A stretch of DNA of 64,000 bases from Chondrilla cf. caribensis (taxonomy: Eukaryota > Porifera > Demospongiae > Chondrillida > Chondrillidae), in assembly GCA_964020155.1 (NCBI GenBank), contig OZ026566.1, forward strand, positions 1,612,501-1,676,500, read 5' to 3'. Below, one piece after another: positions 48,714 through 63,485 of the stretch; position 1 is the first letter of the stretch; each line of letters opens with the position of its first letter. A program made the position numbers and the translations under genes. The notes below the pieces were generated by a model. That model searched no databases and was not told the origin of the DNA. It worked only from the letters and a program-made list of their open reading frames with translations.

Positions 48714-50740
48714 CTAGTCTTTAAAAAGTCTTCTCAGGATCTTTCCTGAAGGAGACTTTGGTATGGAGTCCACAAACATCACCCCACCCTTTAAATGCTT
48801 GTATTCAGACACTCTAGAGGCCACAAAGCTGATCAGTTCCTTCTCCAATACTTCATTAGACTTGCGTACAACAAAGGCCTTGGGGATTTCCCCTGCCCTG
48901 CTGTCAGGCATGCCCACTACAGCACAGTCTGCTACTTGTGGGTGTGTCAGTAGAACATCCTCTAATTCAGCCGGAGCTACTTGGAATCCTTTCACCTTGA
49001 TCAGTTCCTTTAGACGATCCACAATGTAGAAGTAACCATCGTTGTCATAGTAACCTATCATCCATACAAATTAACTATTAAAAAGGGCAGGTATTATTAT
49101 ACAATTCATAGTTAGATCATTGCTAGTCTAGTTGCCAGCCCCTACTTTTACCCTCCATGTGGGGGTGAGGTATAGTAGGGGCTGGCAGCTAGACTGGATC
49201 AATGACATAATAATCACAGTGGTCTTTAGGACAGGGTGTTAACACATTCAAAAATGTATCATATTAACTTGTACCATGAACAACATACCACATGCACTCT
49301 CGAACATATCTCCTATATTATGTCAAAACAAGACTGGTTAACATTGACGTTTGACATACCATAGTCTCCTGAGTGGAACCATCCATCTTCCTTGAAAGCT
49401 GCTGAGGTCTCCTCGGGTCGATTAAGGTACCCTCCCATCACTTGTGGTCCCCTAATTAGAAGCTCCCCACTTATTCCAGCTTCAAGGTGTTGGCCTGTAT
49501 GAGGATCTGAGACAGCCAACTCGGTATTCCCCATGGGGACTCCAATACTGCTCGGCTTGTTAACACCATAAGGACAAATAGTTACAGCGGGGATTTCTGT
49601 TAACCCATAGAGTTGGCGGACTACAGTTCCCACACGTTTGAGGATAACTTTTGCTACTGGTTCACTCAAAGTGCTGGCTGCACAGATCATGTGTTTCACC
49701 GAAGACAGATTGTATTGATCAACTAGTGGATGATTAGCAAAAAATAGGGCAAGTGGAGGGACAAGAAATACATGTGACACTCTGTAATCTGATATGGAAT
49801 GGAGTAATGAATCAGGCTCAAATTTAGGGAGAATGAGAACAGAGGCCCCTTTTCTAATTCCACAGAACAGTATCACCATCAATGCATATAAGTGGAATAA
49901 AGGGAGGTTGACCAATAACACATCAGAGGGTTGCTGAATCACACTCCTTGTCTGATCAAGCTGGCACATACAAGAAACTAGGTTGTTGTGAGTTAACATG
50001 ACTCCCTTGGGTAGCCCAGTGGTACCACTGGAATAAAGCAAGCATGCTGTGTTTTCCGGATCCACATGTGCGCCTCCATCCGGGAAAGAAGAACCACTGT
50101 CCTCCAACAACTTATTGAAGGAAGTGTGTTCTCCATGACTATCCGAATCGAGGATGATGATCTTGTCGTTTGGGATGCCAACATGGTTAGCAGCTTCCTT
50201 CACAGCGGACAAAATACTCGATACGGTTGCTATGTACTTGGCTCCACAATCTCGTAGCTGATAGGCGATCTCACCAGGCGTAAAGGAAGGATTCATGGTG
50301 CTAACTACGCATCCAATGGCACTCGTGGCGAAGAACTGGATTACAAATTCGATCGAATTCGGGCTCACCAGGGCTAAAACATCGTCTTTTTGTACTCCTT
50401 TCTTCATCAAAGCAGAGCCAACTTTACTTATCTGTTCAACCAATTCGTTGTAAGAGAGCATTTTCCCCGAAATCACCTCGATAACGGCGGTCTTCCTTCT
50501 ATCAAACTTCTTATAATTGCAGAATACGTGCGAATAGAGAGTTTCTTTCCTGGAGATGTCACATTTTGGCCATGGACTTCTCACGATGGTCCCTGTGGTC
50601 GGCAAACTAACAGTGGTTGACAGTATTGAATGTAGATGCAACGCAGTCTTGTACACTTGTCCAGCGCGCACCAAACGAAGGGAGAATAATGATATACGCA
50701 ATCGAAAAGACATCTTGTTGAAAATCATCAATTCCACCAT
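48714..50740 (-). CDS. Acyl-CoA synthetase / 4-coumarate-CoA-ligase-like enzyme, two exons
   Basis: An adenylate-forming enzyme: it activates a carboxylic acid with ATP to an acyl-AMP and transfers it to CoA. Exons 49360-50740 and 48714-49054 (phase 1 join, TAT-G/GT-TAC-TAT) give 573 aa. AMP-binding P-loop [10 protein letters not shown] at about 237-246, then [17 protein letters not shown] and [17 protein letters not shown] hinge. The C-terminal catalytic lysine is in PSGKILRR at about 565. The closest family by pattern is the 4CL/luciferase group; the substrate cannot be told. The C-terminus (RRLFKD) is not a PTS1 signal. The N-terminus ([20 protein letters not shown]) is Arg-rich and hydroxylated, so a mitochondrial location is more likely. 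The start could be 50740 or the second Met at 50713. Confidence 0.93.
49115..49200. repeat. Small foldback element
   Basis: CTAGTTGCCAGCCCCTACTT and AGTAGGGGCTGGCAGCTAG are inverted around a short loop. It lies in the 305-bp intron of the acyl-CoA synthetase gene. Confidence 0.8.
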
Positions 50741-50960
50741 GCAATCTGGTATGGTATGTGATCAGGATTATTGATTCAGATGTGATGTAGAACGCGCGTG
50801 ACACCAATAGCTATAGGTCACATTAATACCTGGAGCCATGTCATGAGGTTGGCAGGTTTGTTGTGGTTACACACACATTCCTACGGATTCACTTGCAATA
50901 TTAATCTACGTATACTATATGATTCACTTGCAATCTATACGTATAATTATTATATGTAAT

Positions 50961-51077
50961 AATTATCACTCGTTTAGGACGGCAACATGGCTGTTATTGC
51001 CCGAGACCCGAGGGTGCGTAGCGCCCGAGGGGCGAGTGCAATAACAGCCCTGTTGCCGTCCTAAACGAGTGATAATT
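50961..51077. mobile_element. Palindromic MITE with 40-bp arms
   Basis: AATTATCACTCGTTTAGGAC... and its inverse ...GTCCTAAACGAGTGATAATT pair almost perfectly. The loop CGAGACCCGAGGGTGCGTAG recalls the centre of the repeats at 20206 and 24801 (CCGAGG motif). Confidence 0.85.
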
Positions 51078-51237
51078 GGCTTGTTGCATTTAAACCTTCG
51101 ATAGTTGATTCCAATTCGGCTGAATTTCTTTCAAAAACTACGATATTTCATTTCGATTCGGCGAAGCTAACAAGTCAAACGTCAATAATCGAGCCTTAGC
51201 GATAAACGACGCCGAAATTGTCGAGAAGGACAGGATA

Positions 51238-51470
51238 ATGGCCACGCGTTCGGCAAAAAAGTTGCAGCGTTTCGATTTCACTTTGAACGATGATTTTTTG
51301 AGGAGATGAACAAGCCATACGAACCAAATAACACGAATTCATCTACTTCTTGGGCTGTAAGAGCATTTTCTGAATGGTATGAGTGGAGGATTGAGCATAG
51401 AACCGTTTATGAAGCTAGTGATTCGGCAGAGCTACTATTGACTGACAAAGATACACTATCTAAGTGTTAA
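51238..51470 (+). pseudogene. Frame-broken Crypton/ZMYM-QRICH1-type (DUF3504) N-terminal fragment
   Basis: Frame one runs from the ATG at 51238 (MATRSAKKLQRFDFTLNDDF) to a TGA at 51307-51309. The overlapping frame from 51306 continues NKPYEPNNTNSSTSWAVRAF then SEWYEWR and stops at 51468-51470. Together they resemble the start of Crypton-type tyrosine-recombinase relatives common in invertebrates. A one-base shift and an early stop argue for a dead copy. Identification rests on recalled patterns only. Confidence 0.4.
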
Positions 51471-51599
51471 GCCGGTTTGTAATGGAAGGAGAATGGAGAG
51501 CATTAACCACCTAAATCACCTAAGATTACACCAACATTGATATCAAGGAATTACTGGATTTTTAACTGTACACTATGCTTGTGTTCTCACTGCTCTCGT

Positions 51600-51745
51600 G
51601 CTTACTCATTACTCTCATGCATTTATGTACTACTTTCATGTGTTTATGCTGTAATCCTCATGTGTTTATGCACTACACTCATGTGTTTCATATGCATTAC
51701 ACTCAGGTGTTTATGTCTAATGTTAATGTGTTTATGGGAAAATGT
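51600..51745. repeat. Degenerate tandem repeat (CTCATGTGTTTATG type)
   Basis: Five to six imperfect copies of about 25 bp containing CATGTGTTTATG. The remainder of 50741-52136 shows no gene. Confidence 0.7.
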
Positions 51746-52136
51746 TATTGTATCATGTGTTTTTGTTATTGGAAACTTCAATAACATTCATTGGAAACAG
51801 GCAGTATTTCATTGAAAAGTGTTATTGTTTACTGTCTATCAAATAGTAGCCCAGGCCTCTTGCGCAAGTTAATCCACCTTAAAGTGTGCAATAACCAAAG
51901 TAAATGCACACTTTAGTCCTTTGATCTCACAACCAACCATGCAACAATTGCAATTATAAAATTTAACCTATCAATTATATAATCACAACATGCAGACTAA
52001 AGCTTCACTATTAAAATAATATCATATTTCCAATTGCACACAAAAATACAATATACATATAACAGCAAAACTATATATAACATTATAATAGTAACAGTAC
52101 TATCAAAAGTTAAATTTTGATATGATTAATACACAC

Positions 52137-54930
<2,794 letters not shown>

Positions 54931-55204
54931 GACAATCTTTTGAAAGACTCGGGAATGAACTTGATCTAACACACAAATTTGACCAGTACTACTTCTTCTT
55001 GGCAATTAGGAAGTGACCCACACGGTATATTCAAACCATATAGATTCAAAAACCAATAACCGGTAACCAATCAATATTATTATAAGTTCATTTAATTCAA
55101 ATAATTGCTGTACCCAATGAAATTGTACAATGTCATAGATTCTATTATGAAAAACAGCGGAACAGCGTGCTGTATCACGTGATGTTGACAACTCGAACAA
55201 GAAC
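54931..55204. promoter_or_regulatory. Divergent upstream region of the forkhead and glycosyltransferase genes
   Basis: 274 bp between start codons facing outward. It includes TATCACGTGATG (E-box-like CACGTG) at 55171-55182. A shared promoter is inferred. Confidence 0.5.
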
Positions 55205-57682
55205 ATGTCGTGGAAGAGGAACTGTCGCCCTTTGATGCTGTTGAAGGACATCATGGTCCTGCTTACTGGGTTCATGATCGGGATTGTTATAGTAACACAG
55301 ACTTGTAATAAGTCGTCTTGTGATGTTGCAACTAGAATCTTTAAACGTCACGAAACTGTGAGAATAAACGACAAGAATGACAAGCCGAAAATTATGTCTT
55401 ACATAACGAATGCTAAAGGAACTTCGGATAAGACCGGTACTAACATACCACCTCCACTGTCAAAACTTGTTCGTCCTAAAACTCTCAGTCAAGAAGTGAA
55501 GGTCAAAAAGCCGCTGCTGATTGGGGTGGTCACCGCTCAAACGTTACTCCGAACCCGTGCCACTGCTGTGTACAAGACCTGGGGGTCTCTGGCGCCCAAG
55601 ATCCTCTTCTTCTCATCTCCGGGAAACAACTACGGTCTTCCTGTTATCAATTTACCTGGCGTCGATGACACATATCCTCCACAGAAGAAGGTAAGATGCA
55701 CGGCAATGTGGACATACCGTATTATAACGTAGGCGATTGATCGTGTGTGTCTAGGGGGACCCAGCTATCAACCACCTTAAAATTAAACTGGTACTAATTG
55801 GGAATAGTCTAAAAGATTTTTCCATTCATTGGGAATCGATCAGTGCTAGGTGTCTGTCCTTATTTACCCCTGGCCTATGTACGTAGTGATGTATAACACT
55901 GGTGGAAATTAACATTCTGTCACTATTATAATATTGATGGAAGAATCTATGTCAAATGTTCAAATACTAGTATATAGGTATAAGTGATATTGTGTATGTA
56001 GTGCATGTGCATATGTGATGGACTCTTCAATATGTATTGCAATTATTACAGTGTACTCCACATTTGTGTTTTCTTTATGCCTCATAAAGTAACCTCTGGC
56101 TAAAGGCCTTCCTAGTTTGGATACGTTTCCTTAGCTTTATTTGTATAATAAGTACTGTATATATTTGGTCCTATCTACGCAGGTGTATTACATGCTGAAG
56201 TATGTTTATGACAATTATCTTGATGAATTCAACTGGTTCTTAAGAGCAGATGATGACGTTTATGTCCGTATACCAGACCTTATAGAGATGGTAAGCCAAC
56301 TTGACCCAACTGAACCCCTGTACCTTGGCCAGCCAGGTCTAGGGAAACCAGAGGACAGAGAACGACTCAAATTGTTGCCACACGAACGTTATTGTATGGG
56401 TGGGCCTGGCATCCTGTTCAGCAACGGTCTCCTGAGATTGCTCGGACCTCACTTGGAAGACTGCCTGAAGAATGTCGTCGTCTCATACAATGAAGATGTT
56501 GAAGTTGGACGGTGCATCAGTCGTAGAGTGGGAGTCCAATGTGCTTGGTCCTATCAGGTACGTGTGTAGACGAATGAGGTAAGAACTGATTTGAATACAC
56601 AATTGCATTATCAATAGTATTGAGTCTTGTGAATCAACCATAGTCTCACACTGCTCCGATCTAATCCCATTTCATTTTCTGACATTGAAGAAGGAGGTCA
56701 GAATGTCATCAGAGCAGTGCAAGACTACACCCATGTGTGTACAGTGCATACTTGTTAATCTGCCAAAAACTGTTTTTATAAACAAATAGTGGTTTACAAA
56801 ATCTGGTGAATTCACTGGATATACATTACTGATTATGGATTATTATTGTTACTGGGAAATTGTAGGAGATGAAAAGGTCTTTGAGAGAGGTTAATTTTAT
56901 GCCCCTTCCTGGAAATCGTGCTCATCTGTGGTTCAACATCTATAATAAATTACAATGTTACTTTTTGCCCTACTCGATTCACTATAGTTTCACTTTCCCT
57001 CATTTCACCACCAAGACTTCTTCACACCATGGCCATTATATGTTCAGTCCCCCAAAAATATCAATGTAACAGCAACAAACAATAATATTATATTCAAAGT
57101 TGGGAGCCTCATGCATACATCTGCTATGTGCATAAAGCAGCATATGAACTGATATGTGTACATTGTTACAAATTAATGATTGCTTGACATAGTACAGTCA
57201 AACTCACTTAATAAGTACTTCAAAGGGCACACCAATGTTTAGACTTAATTCTCATCAAAAATAGTAGAAAATTGATAGTATACGCATGTAAGCTATAATA
57301 ATATAAGGACTGAATGATCAAAGTGTGTACTAATTATAAGTAGTGTACTTGATCATTATACCTTGTCCGGTTTTATAATAATTATTTATTTACATCATTA
57401 ACATTAGAATTTAATGTTAGTGTTTATTTTCATCAGATGGCAAAGTTGTTCTATATGGACTACTCCAAAGGAAAGATCTTTAACAGCTCAGAGGTGTACA
57501 AGCACAAGGTCCTTCCAAACGTGCTGACTGTTCACTCGTTCAAACAACCCCAGCAAATGTTTCTTATCCACCAGTTCTTTTTGGAACAGAAGGTGAAAGA
57601 GACTACGAAGAAAATTAATGAACAAAAGCAGGAGCTGGCGAAATGGCAAGCCATAACAAAGCGTACAAACGCTTACGGCTAG
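55205..57682 (+). CDS. Chondroitin-synthase-like beta-1,3-glycosyltransferase, single-domain, three exons
   Basis: Exons 55205-55690, 56183-56557 and 57437-57682, all phase 0, give 368 aa. A short basic N-terminus and a hydrophobic segment at about 11-31 (LLKDIMVLLTGFMIGIVIV) form a Golgi type II signal anchor. The catalytic part matches the N-terminal half of CHSY1/3: LIGVVTAQ...TRATAVYKTW, GVDDTYPPQKK, FLRADDDVYV (metal-binding DDD at 185-187), LYLGQPGLG, RYCMGGPGILFS, NEDVEVGRCISRRVGVQC. Known CHSY enzymes add GlcA with this half and GalNAc with a second C-terminal half. Here the frame ends after a lysine-rich tail and the next gene is on the other strand, so the second half is absent. The acceptor cannot be told. 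Confidence 0.88.
56641..56727. repeat. Small foldback element in glycosyltransferase intron 2
   Basis: TAGTCTCACACTGCTCCGAT and ATCAGAGCAGTGCAAGACTA are inverted with three mismatches around a 45-nt centre. Confidence 0.75.
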
Positions 57683-58113
57683 ACACATAGAACATTCTGA
57701 ATTTCACATCCTGAAGGATATGATTATGTCACTTGTGTGCAAGGACAATGTTCAACAAATCACATTTTTGTGTATGAAATGAATAATGAACTGATGTAAT
57801 GAAAATTGATGACTACAATTACAAATCAACTGAGCATAATAATATTAAGCACAATTGCAATTTGCGTACAGACAACATTGACGTACACAATGTTACACTG
57901 TTAATGATATTTGTATAAACTTAGGTACACAGTAGCCTGGCGTCCCAACAAAATGTCGAATCAAGGATTGGCTACACCAGACTAGGTACACAGAACATGG
58001 CTCATACACAACATAAAATAAATCATAAACGTATATACTACATGAAATAAAACTGAAGAATTGAATAAATTAGAATGTGATTATAATACTATAATTATTC
58101 ACAAATGCATCAA
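57683..58113. other. Convergent intergenic region
   Basis: 431 bp shared by the 3' ends of the glycosyltransferase (+) and TMEM234 (-) genes. It contains AATAAA motifs on both strands (for example near 58016 and 58048). No gene. Confidence 0.6.
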
Positions 58114-58512
58114 TCAAACTTTGGACCACACACACAGTGAAATTCCCAACAGAATCATGGCCATCCCGCAGTAGGCCCTCACGGGTAGTGGATCTTCCCT
58201 CAATAGCAGCCGACCCGACACGGTTGTGATCACCAGAGTTAGGGAATTGGCAACGGGTGCGACCAAAGACAGCTGAGACTGTGAGACTGTCCAATAAAAT
58301 ACGACGGATCCGATCTGATTTACGAGGAAAGGAATGGTGTACCGCCATTCGCGAACCAGAAAGAGGAGCTCCTTCGCTGGACCGTAAAATCGTCCTTCGG
58401 ATCCGGCACTAACCTTTTCCACTCCTTTACTACCTCGCTTCATGAGAGGATTAGTTATACCCCACAATAAAGCCACCGTTAGAAGGCAAATCACTTGTCC
58501 AATCAGGTCCAT
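58114..58512 (-). CDS. TMEM234: TMEM234-like membrane protein
   Basis: 132 aa in one exon from the ATG at 58512 (MDLIGQVICLLTVALLWG). Four hydrophobic helices: about 3-18, 58-76 (PFLVNQIGSVVFYW), 82-101 (LVAPVANSLTLVITTV) and 112-130 (YCGMAMILLGISLCVW). This EamA/small-multidrug-resistance-like half-transporter fold and the motifs GITNPLMKRGSKG and NQIGSVVFY match TMEM234. Its molecular function is not established; in vertebrates it is linked to the kidney filtration barrier. The frame extends 36 bp further upstream without an ATG. Confidence 0.92.
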   Translation of the reverse strand: MDLIGQVICLLTVALLWGITNPLMKRGSKGVEKVSAGSEGRFYGPAKELLFLVREWRYTIPFLVNQIGSVVFYWTVSQSQLSLVAPVANSLTLVITTVSGRLLLREDPLPVRAYCGMAMILLGISLCVWSKV

Positions 58513-59069
58513 CCTTGCGCAGCCGTTCGAAATCAGATATGTGAACACGTGGGTTAGGGGGTTCCCTAAATGAAATATTCGGTTACGTCATTCCTCCAGC
58601 TCTATAGACAAAATACACGTACTAGTACACTGTTACAGCTAGGCTACATGGACTGTTGAGACATTATCAGGACAGCGGATGGGACCAACCCTACAGTGCA
58701 AAGGAAAAGTATTCAGCAATAACACAGTGCACAAGGTAAACAAATGTTAACGTTGACTGGGCACCATATTAGAGCCCTCTGGGCTATTAGTTGATCCAGT
58801 ATTACTAAGTATTAGAATTCAAATACAGACTACAATTCAATGAACTACACCACAGTAGAACCTCTCTCCTGAGACCATCCCTTGGTTTGTGTGGACTCTG
58901 AAAACAGGTGGTATCTCATCAGAAGTCATACAACACATGTTACATGAAATAATAGTCCTTGATATTACACATGAAGTATTAGAGGGTTGGCAATTTCATA
59001 GAGGCTCATAGTTACGGAAAAGATTCAATATGAAAAGAGTTTAAACAAAACATGTAGCAACCATGAAAG
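58513..59069. other. Intergenic between TMEM234 and UBXN1
   Basis: 557 bp: TMEM234 promoter side and UBXN1 3' UTR, same strand. A one-ended MITE-like start (CAGTAGAACCTCTCTCCTGA) lies at about 58855. Confidence 0.5.
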
Positions 59070-59860
59070 CTACTCCCTAACACCAGTTCTGCAGTTCAGC
59101 ACACCACCACTGGACCAGGTACGGTACACATGCTCACCAAGTTCCTGTAGCGTCTTGCCTATGTCATCTGGTGAGAATGTCTTCTTGGGAAAATTGGTCA
59201 TGAGGACAAATGGTTGAAGGTTGTCCCCACTGCGATTCATTAGGATGTACTTGTTCACGTCAATCAAGGTATCAGAGGGCTTGAAGGTCTGGGTCAATAC
59301 TTGGCCTCCATGACATCGAATCTACAGTACAGGGTAGGCACACTACACTCACACCTTTACCAGCACCAAGCGAGGTAGCATGTATCGGAACAGTACTCCA
59401 AACAATGCTAGTTAATAATTCATTACTGAGTAATTTACAAGGGTGAATGATCAAATTGTCAACGTTAGTGGAGTGAAAGTTTCAGTCTATGCTCATGATA
59501 AAGGCCCATATCAAGTGTTGTACACTTTGATTACACAGTAGTAATACTGACAGAATGTTATTATCATCAAGTTCTGACACCAACATTCAGATTGAAGAAA
59601 CACTCTTTTCTAAACTGGTATAAATCGAAATTAAAACCTGTCCAGCAAGTTTTCAGACTGTTTTCACAGTGAGTTATTATGCCAATTCACACGATTCGTT
59701 CATGATACTATGGAGAGCCACTGCATGTCTGACTGGTCTACACTACCCACGGTAACCCACCCACAGGTACAGGAGCTACTCACCTGTAGTCTACAGCTAT
59801 CATACTCCTTCTTGGCACCAGGTTGTGTTTGCAAAGGTTGCACCTGTTGTTGTTGTTGTT

Positions 59861-59891
<31 letters not shown>

Positions 59892-60601
59892 TTTCTCTGC
59901 TTGCAGTTTTGCAGCTTTATCGGCTCTGTCTTGTGCAATCTGATCCTTCACCTTTTGTCTATAACATTATATGCGTGGTGACCTCTAGTGTAGCCAGCAG
60001 GGTATGACTGTGCATGGGGCCCTGTAGTGTTACTACACATGGATTCACCACATGCTTACAGTGCATGAAGTCACTACTTACATCTCCTATATACTGTATG
60101 CTACAGTGCTGTATGTACATGTACACTCAGGGCTGGTCTATAGAGAATAACCCACAAAGAATCACCTGGCCAATTTTTCCTCCATTTTTTCACGACGCTT
60201 CTGTTCTGCAATTTTCTTAGCTTCCTTCATTTCCATTCTGAAACAAATCTGACATACATTAGAGAGTGAATCAATTGGAGAAACAACAAACTTACTCATG
60301 TCTTATGGAGCTGAGTTCCTTGCCAGTTTTCCTTCTGACTTTCTCTCTTTCTACGGCAGCCTATTGGCAACAAAGTTGGAAATTAACACATAGGTACATA
60401 TGTATTTGGGTTTGTGGTCATGTGACCATATACACAATGCAAACATACGTACATGCTGGACATATGTGAACGCAGGATACACACATGCAAATACATGATT
60501 AACACATGTATGATAATGTATATGTGCACACCAATATGTACACACACATGTATGTGAAAGCACAATGCATGCATGCAAACACACACACACGCACACACAC
60601 A

Positions 60602-60668
<67 letters not shown>

Positions 60669-61837
60669 TCTTCTCCATTTCCTGCCTTTCAGCTTTTTTT
60701 GCCGCTAGTCTTTCTTCCAGCCTAAGAGAAGTACAATGAAAGACAGACTTGACACAGAGGTTTCATACTGAGGTCACGCTGACAGAGAGGAAGGTAACAT
60801 TGTATACAAGATGTTTCACAACTGTGTGCAGAATACAGAAATGTGGTCCAACTCAGAGGTGCATTACAGAATTCCCTATCTCTGGTCCTTCTCCAGGAAC
60901 CATATTATAGTGTATTATTGCAACAATTCTGAACTGATGTGTGACCACATCAAAGGATTTATCGCATCTGTATATTTCATACAGATCTATACCGCCCTAT
61001 CTTTCAGTATAGTGGGAAAATACAGATTAGTGTCATTTTCTAACACGGAAACTAATGGTAAACCTCCGAAAAGTATCCATTGCTGAAGTATTCAAATAGG
61101 TCTCAGTCACTTGGGATTTTCATGTGTGGAGGTGCTTACAAGGGTCAGTTTAGCAGGGTTCTGCCCACACTGGTCGGTTGTGGTCGGGCCAACCACCACA
61201 AACTATAGAATGACCACCACTAGCTGTATTCCAACCAGTTTGCCCATATTCTGCCTAAATATATAGCAGCAACTGTGCCCGTTACCATTTCATGCTGCAG
61301 CTGATCATTGAATTAATAATAATAAATTTGGAAATTATTGACCTAGCCATACTTCCACCTGCCATAAACTAACAAAACGGCAGTCTCGATTGAGGAGGAG
61401 TATACAAATACATAGCAAATATACAAACACCCAAGTTAACCAGATTACCACCACTAAAGATGGTCTGGGCAGAACCCTGGTTTAGTAGTCGGTTATAACC
61501 CGCCTCCTTGTTGTATGATATTCATAAGCACTCTGCCCTCGGGCGTTGTACTTATAAATATCATACAACTTGGAGGCAGGTTATAACCTATACTTATGGA
61601 TGCATATACCTTAGGGAAACTGGATGTAGAGTAAGCACTATACAACCAATTCTTGGCACACAAGCACACATGTACACACACACATATAAACACGTACAAA
61701 CACACCACACACCACACACATACACACACACACACACACACACAAACAAACAAACAAACACACACACACACACATGCACGCATGCACACGCACACACACG
61801 CACATGTACGAATGCACATGCACACACACACGCACAC

Positions 61838-61889
<52 letters not shown>

Positions 61890-63485
61890 TTTGCAGAACA
61901 TGGTCAACAATAACTTACTGTTTTGCTCTCAACTTCTTCTCTTCTTCCGTTAATGGCTTAATTTCTTCTGTTGATTCTGCAAAATTAGAGTGTCCCGTTC
62001 GTGCTGCATGACTCTGTATATCGATATCACTCCTCAGCAGCTTCCCACAACTAGCACAATAAAACCAAAAACACAACTTTATCACATTATGGAAGCATTT
62101 CAGCTGCACTAATCAACTGATATGGTACAGTTGCCATCACAGCAATACCAACAAGTACATGTGTACCAGTACAACATTCAAGCAAGGACAATCGACGTAT
62201 CTGTACATATCACGGTGTACACAAATACCACACAAATGCTCACATAATGCTCACATTATTCAGTGTAATAGTGTGCACATATACAGCGGAAGAGGAACCT
62301 GTGTAATGAGGTAACCTCTGATCCTAATTTCATTTACTTGGTTAGACAGGTGGCTATATTACATAGATTGAAGTATGCATGTACATACATATGCGGCAAG
62401 CATGCAGAAAACATGGTATATACATGGATAAATGGGTAAATATGTACATGGTTTGGGTCTTTGGTTTTTTGGATAGTGGCTTTCCCAATTCCAATAAGAT
62501 TACCCAACCCAACCTGTACTGTGAATATTGGTAACAACATTTTAGGGAATACAGATGGTTTGTGAAACTGAGAGTACATGTCGAGCATGAGAAAAGGGTG
62601 AACGTACTCTTCACATTTGAGGGATTTGACTTCCTGTGGAGGTGGATCATCTTGTTTCACTGGAAGTGGAGATGGGTTGGAGATATAACATCATATCTCA
62701 GAATATTACCTGCAGTATTGCAGTCACTATATGCATGCAATGTAACACAATGTCTGAATACAATTTCCTACATTGAAGGTTGCTTAATGATTCTTATAGT
62801 AAAACAATACCACCACATCCACTAGGGCTATCCAGGCTCCAGAAGGCCCACTTCACAACATGTAATGATTGTAGTGAATGGACCTAAAACTATGAATTTG
62901 CCTCCACTGGGCCTACAAAGTCATACGAACCTAGAGATTTTCATAAACAGGGACCAGTTGTGCCCTACTACAATACTGAAGTACTTCAACTATAACCAGC
63001 CCATGTTACCATGCATTACATAGACATTAACACTAGTATTAGTTTGTGAAGGATTCCTTTTTTTCCAAATTTCTTCACACAAGAAAATGCAGACACTCAA
63101 AAAGTACCTACTCGCCCTTTGTTTTGGGCTATGAATGATACCAAAGGTGAGTGAAGAACAGGAAATAGGATATCACATCTATATTGGTTAGTTCCATGCC
63201 AATGTAGAACAGACAACTATTCTTCAACACACACCCAATTTAGGGATGATTGCCAATAATATAACTTGGCACAAGGTCAAATACTCAACAAATTAAATAT
63301 GGCTGCCTATGCCTAATTACGTATGTAGTACATACAATGGACTGTACTTATTGTACATTCATGTCCACAGTTATAGACACTTCTTGCTGATGAAACACTT
63401 ACCATCAGATGCAGTTCCAAGCACATGACTAGTGGAGGACTGTTGAGGATCGTCGATGTCTGGATCATCTTGATGAGACAATAAC
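59070..63485 (-). CDS. UBXN1: UBXN1-like UBX-domain protein, 3' part (eight exons; first exon(s) beyond the right edge)
   Basis: UBXN1 is a p97/VCP cofactor that binds ubiquitin. Exons in transcript order: 63403-63485, 62608-62659, 61919-62050, 60667-60721, 60296-60360, 60166-60237, 59784-59958 and 59070-59321. Phases agree, and the first listed exon starts in phase 2, so it needs an upstream exon (the UBA domain) that I cannot find before 64000. Order: the end of the UBA region ([13 protein letters not shown]), a C2H2-type finger (CEDCGKLL...HAARTGH), [11 protein letters not shown], a charged coiled coil, a 16-residue poly-Q at about 59836-59885, then the UBX domain ([20 protein letters not shown]...[18 protein letters not shown]). 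The donor of exon 60667-60721 is the first GT of a TG repeat. Confidence 0.94.
60579..60666. repeat. (CA)n microsatellite forming a UBXN1 donor
   Basis: On the gene strand it is (TG)n, and the intron begins GTGTGTGT directly after the exon ending at 60667. Confidence 0.95.
61491..61588. mobile_element. Palindromic MITE with 38-bp arms
   Basis: GGTTATAACCCGCCTCCTTG... and ...GGAGGCAGGTTATAACC pair over 38 bp with few mismatches; centre CTCTGCCCTCGGGCGTTG. In a UBXN1 intron. Confidence 0.85.
61673..61887. repeat. (CA)n microsatellite, compound
   Basis: CA with an (AAAC)n insert at 61741-61760 and CG interruptions. TG on the gene strand, beginning about 30 nt after the UBXN1 donor at 61918. 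Confidence 0.95.

Noticed and set aside
48714..48730. Peroxisomal targeting of the acyl-CoA synthetase
   Set aside because: The C-terminus is LFKD, not an SKL-type signal.
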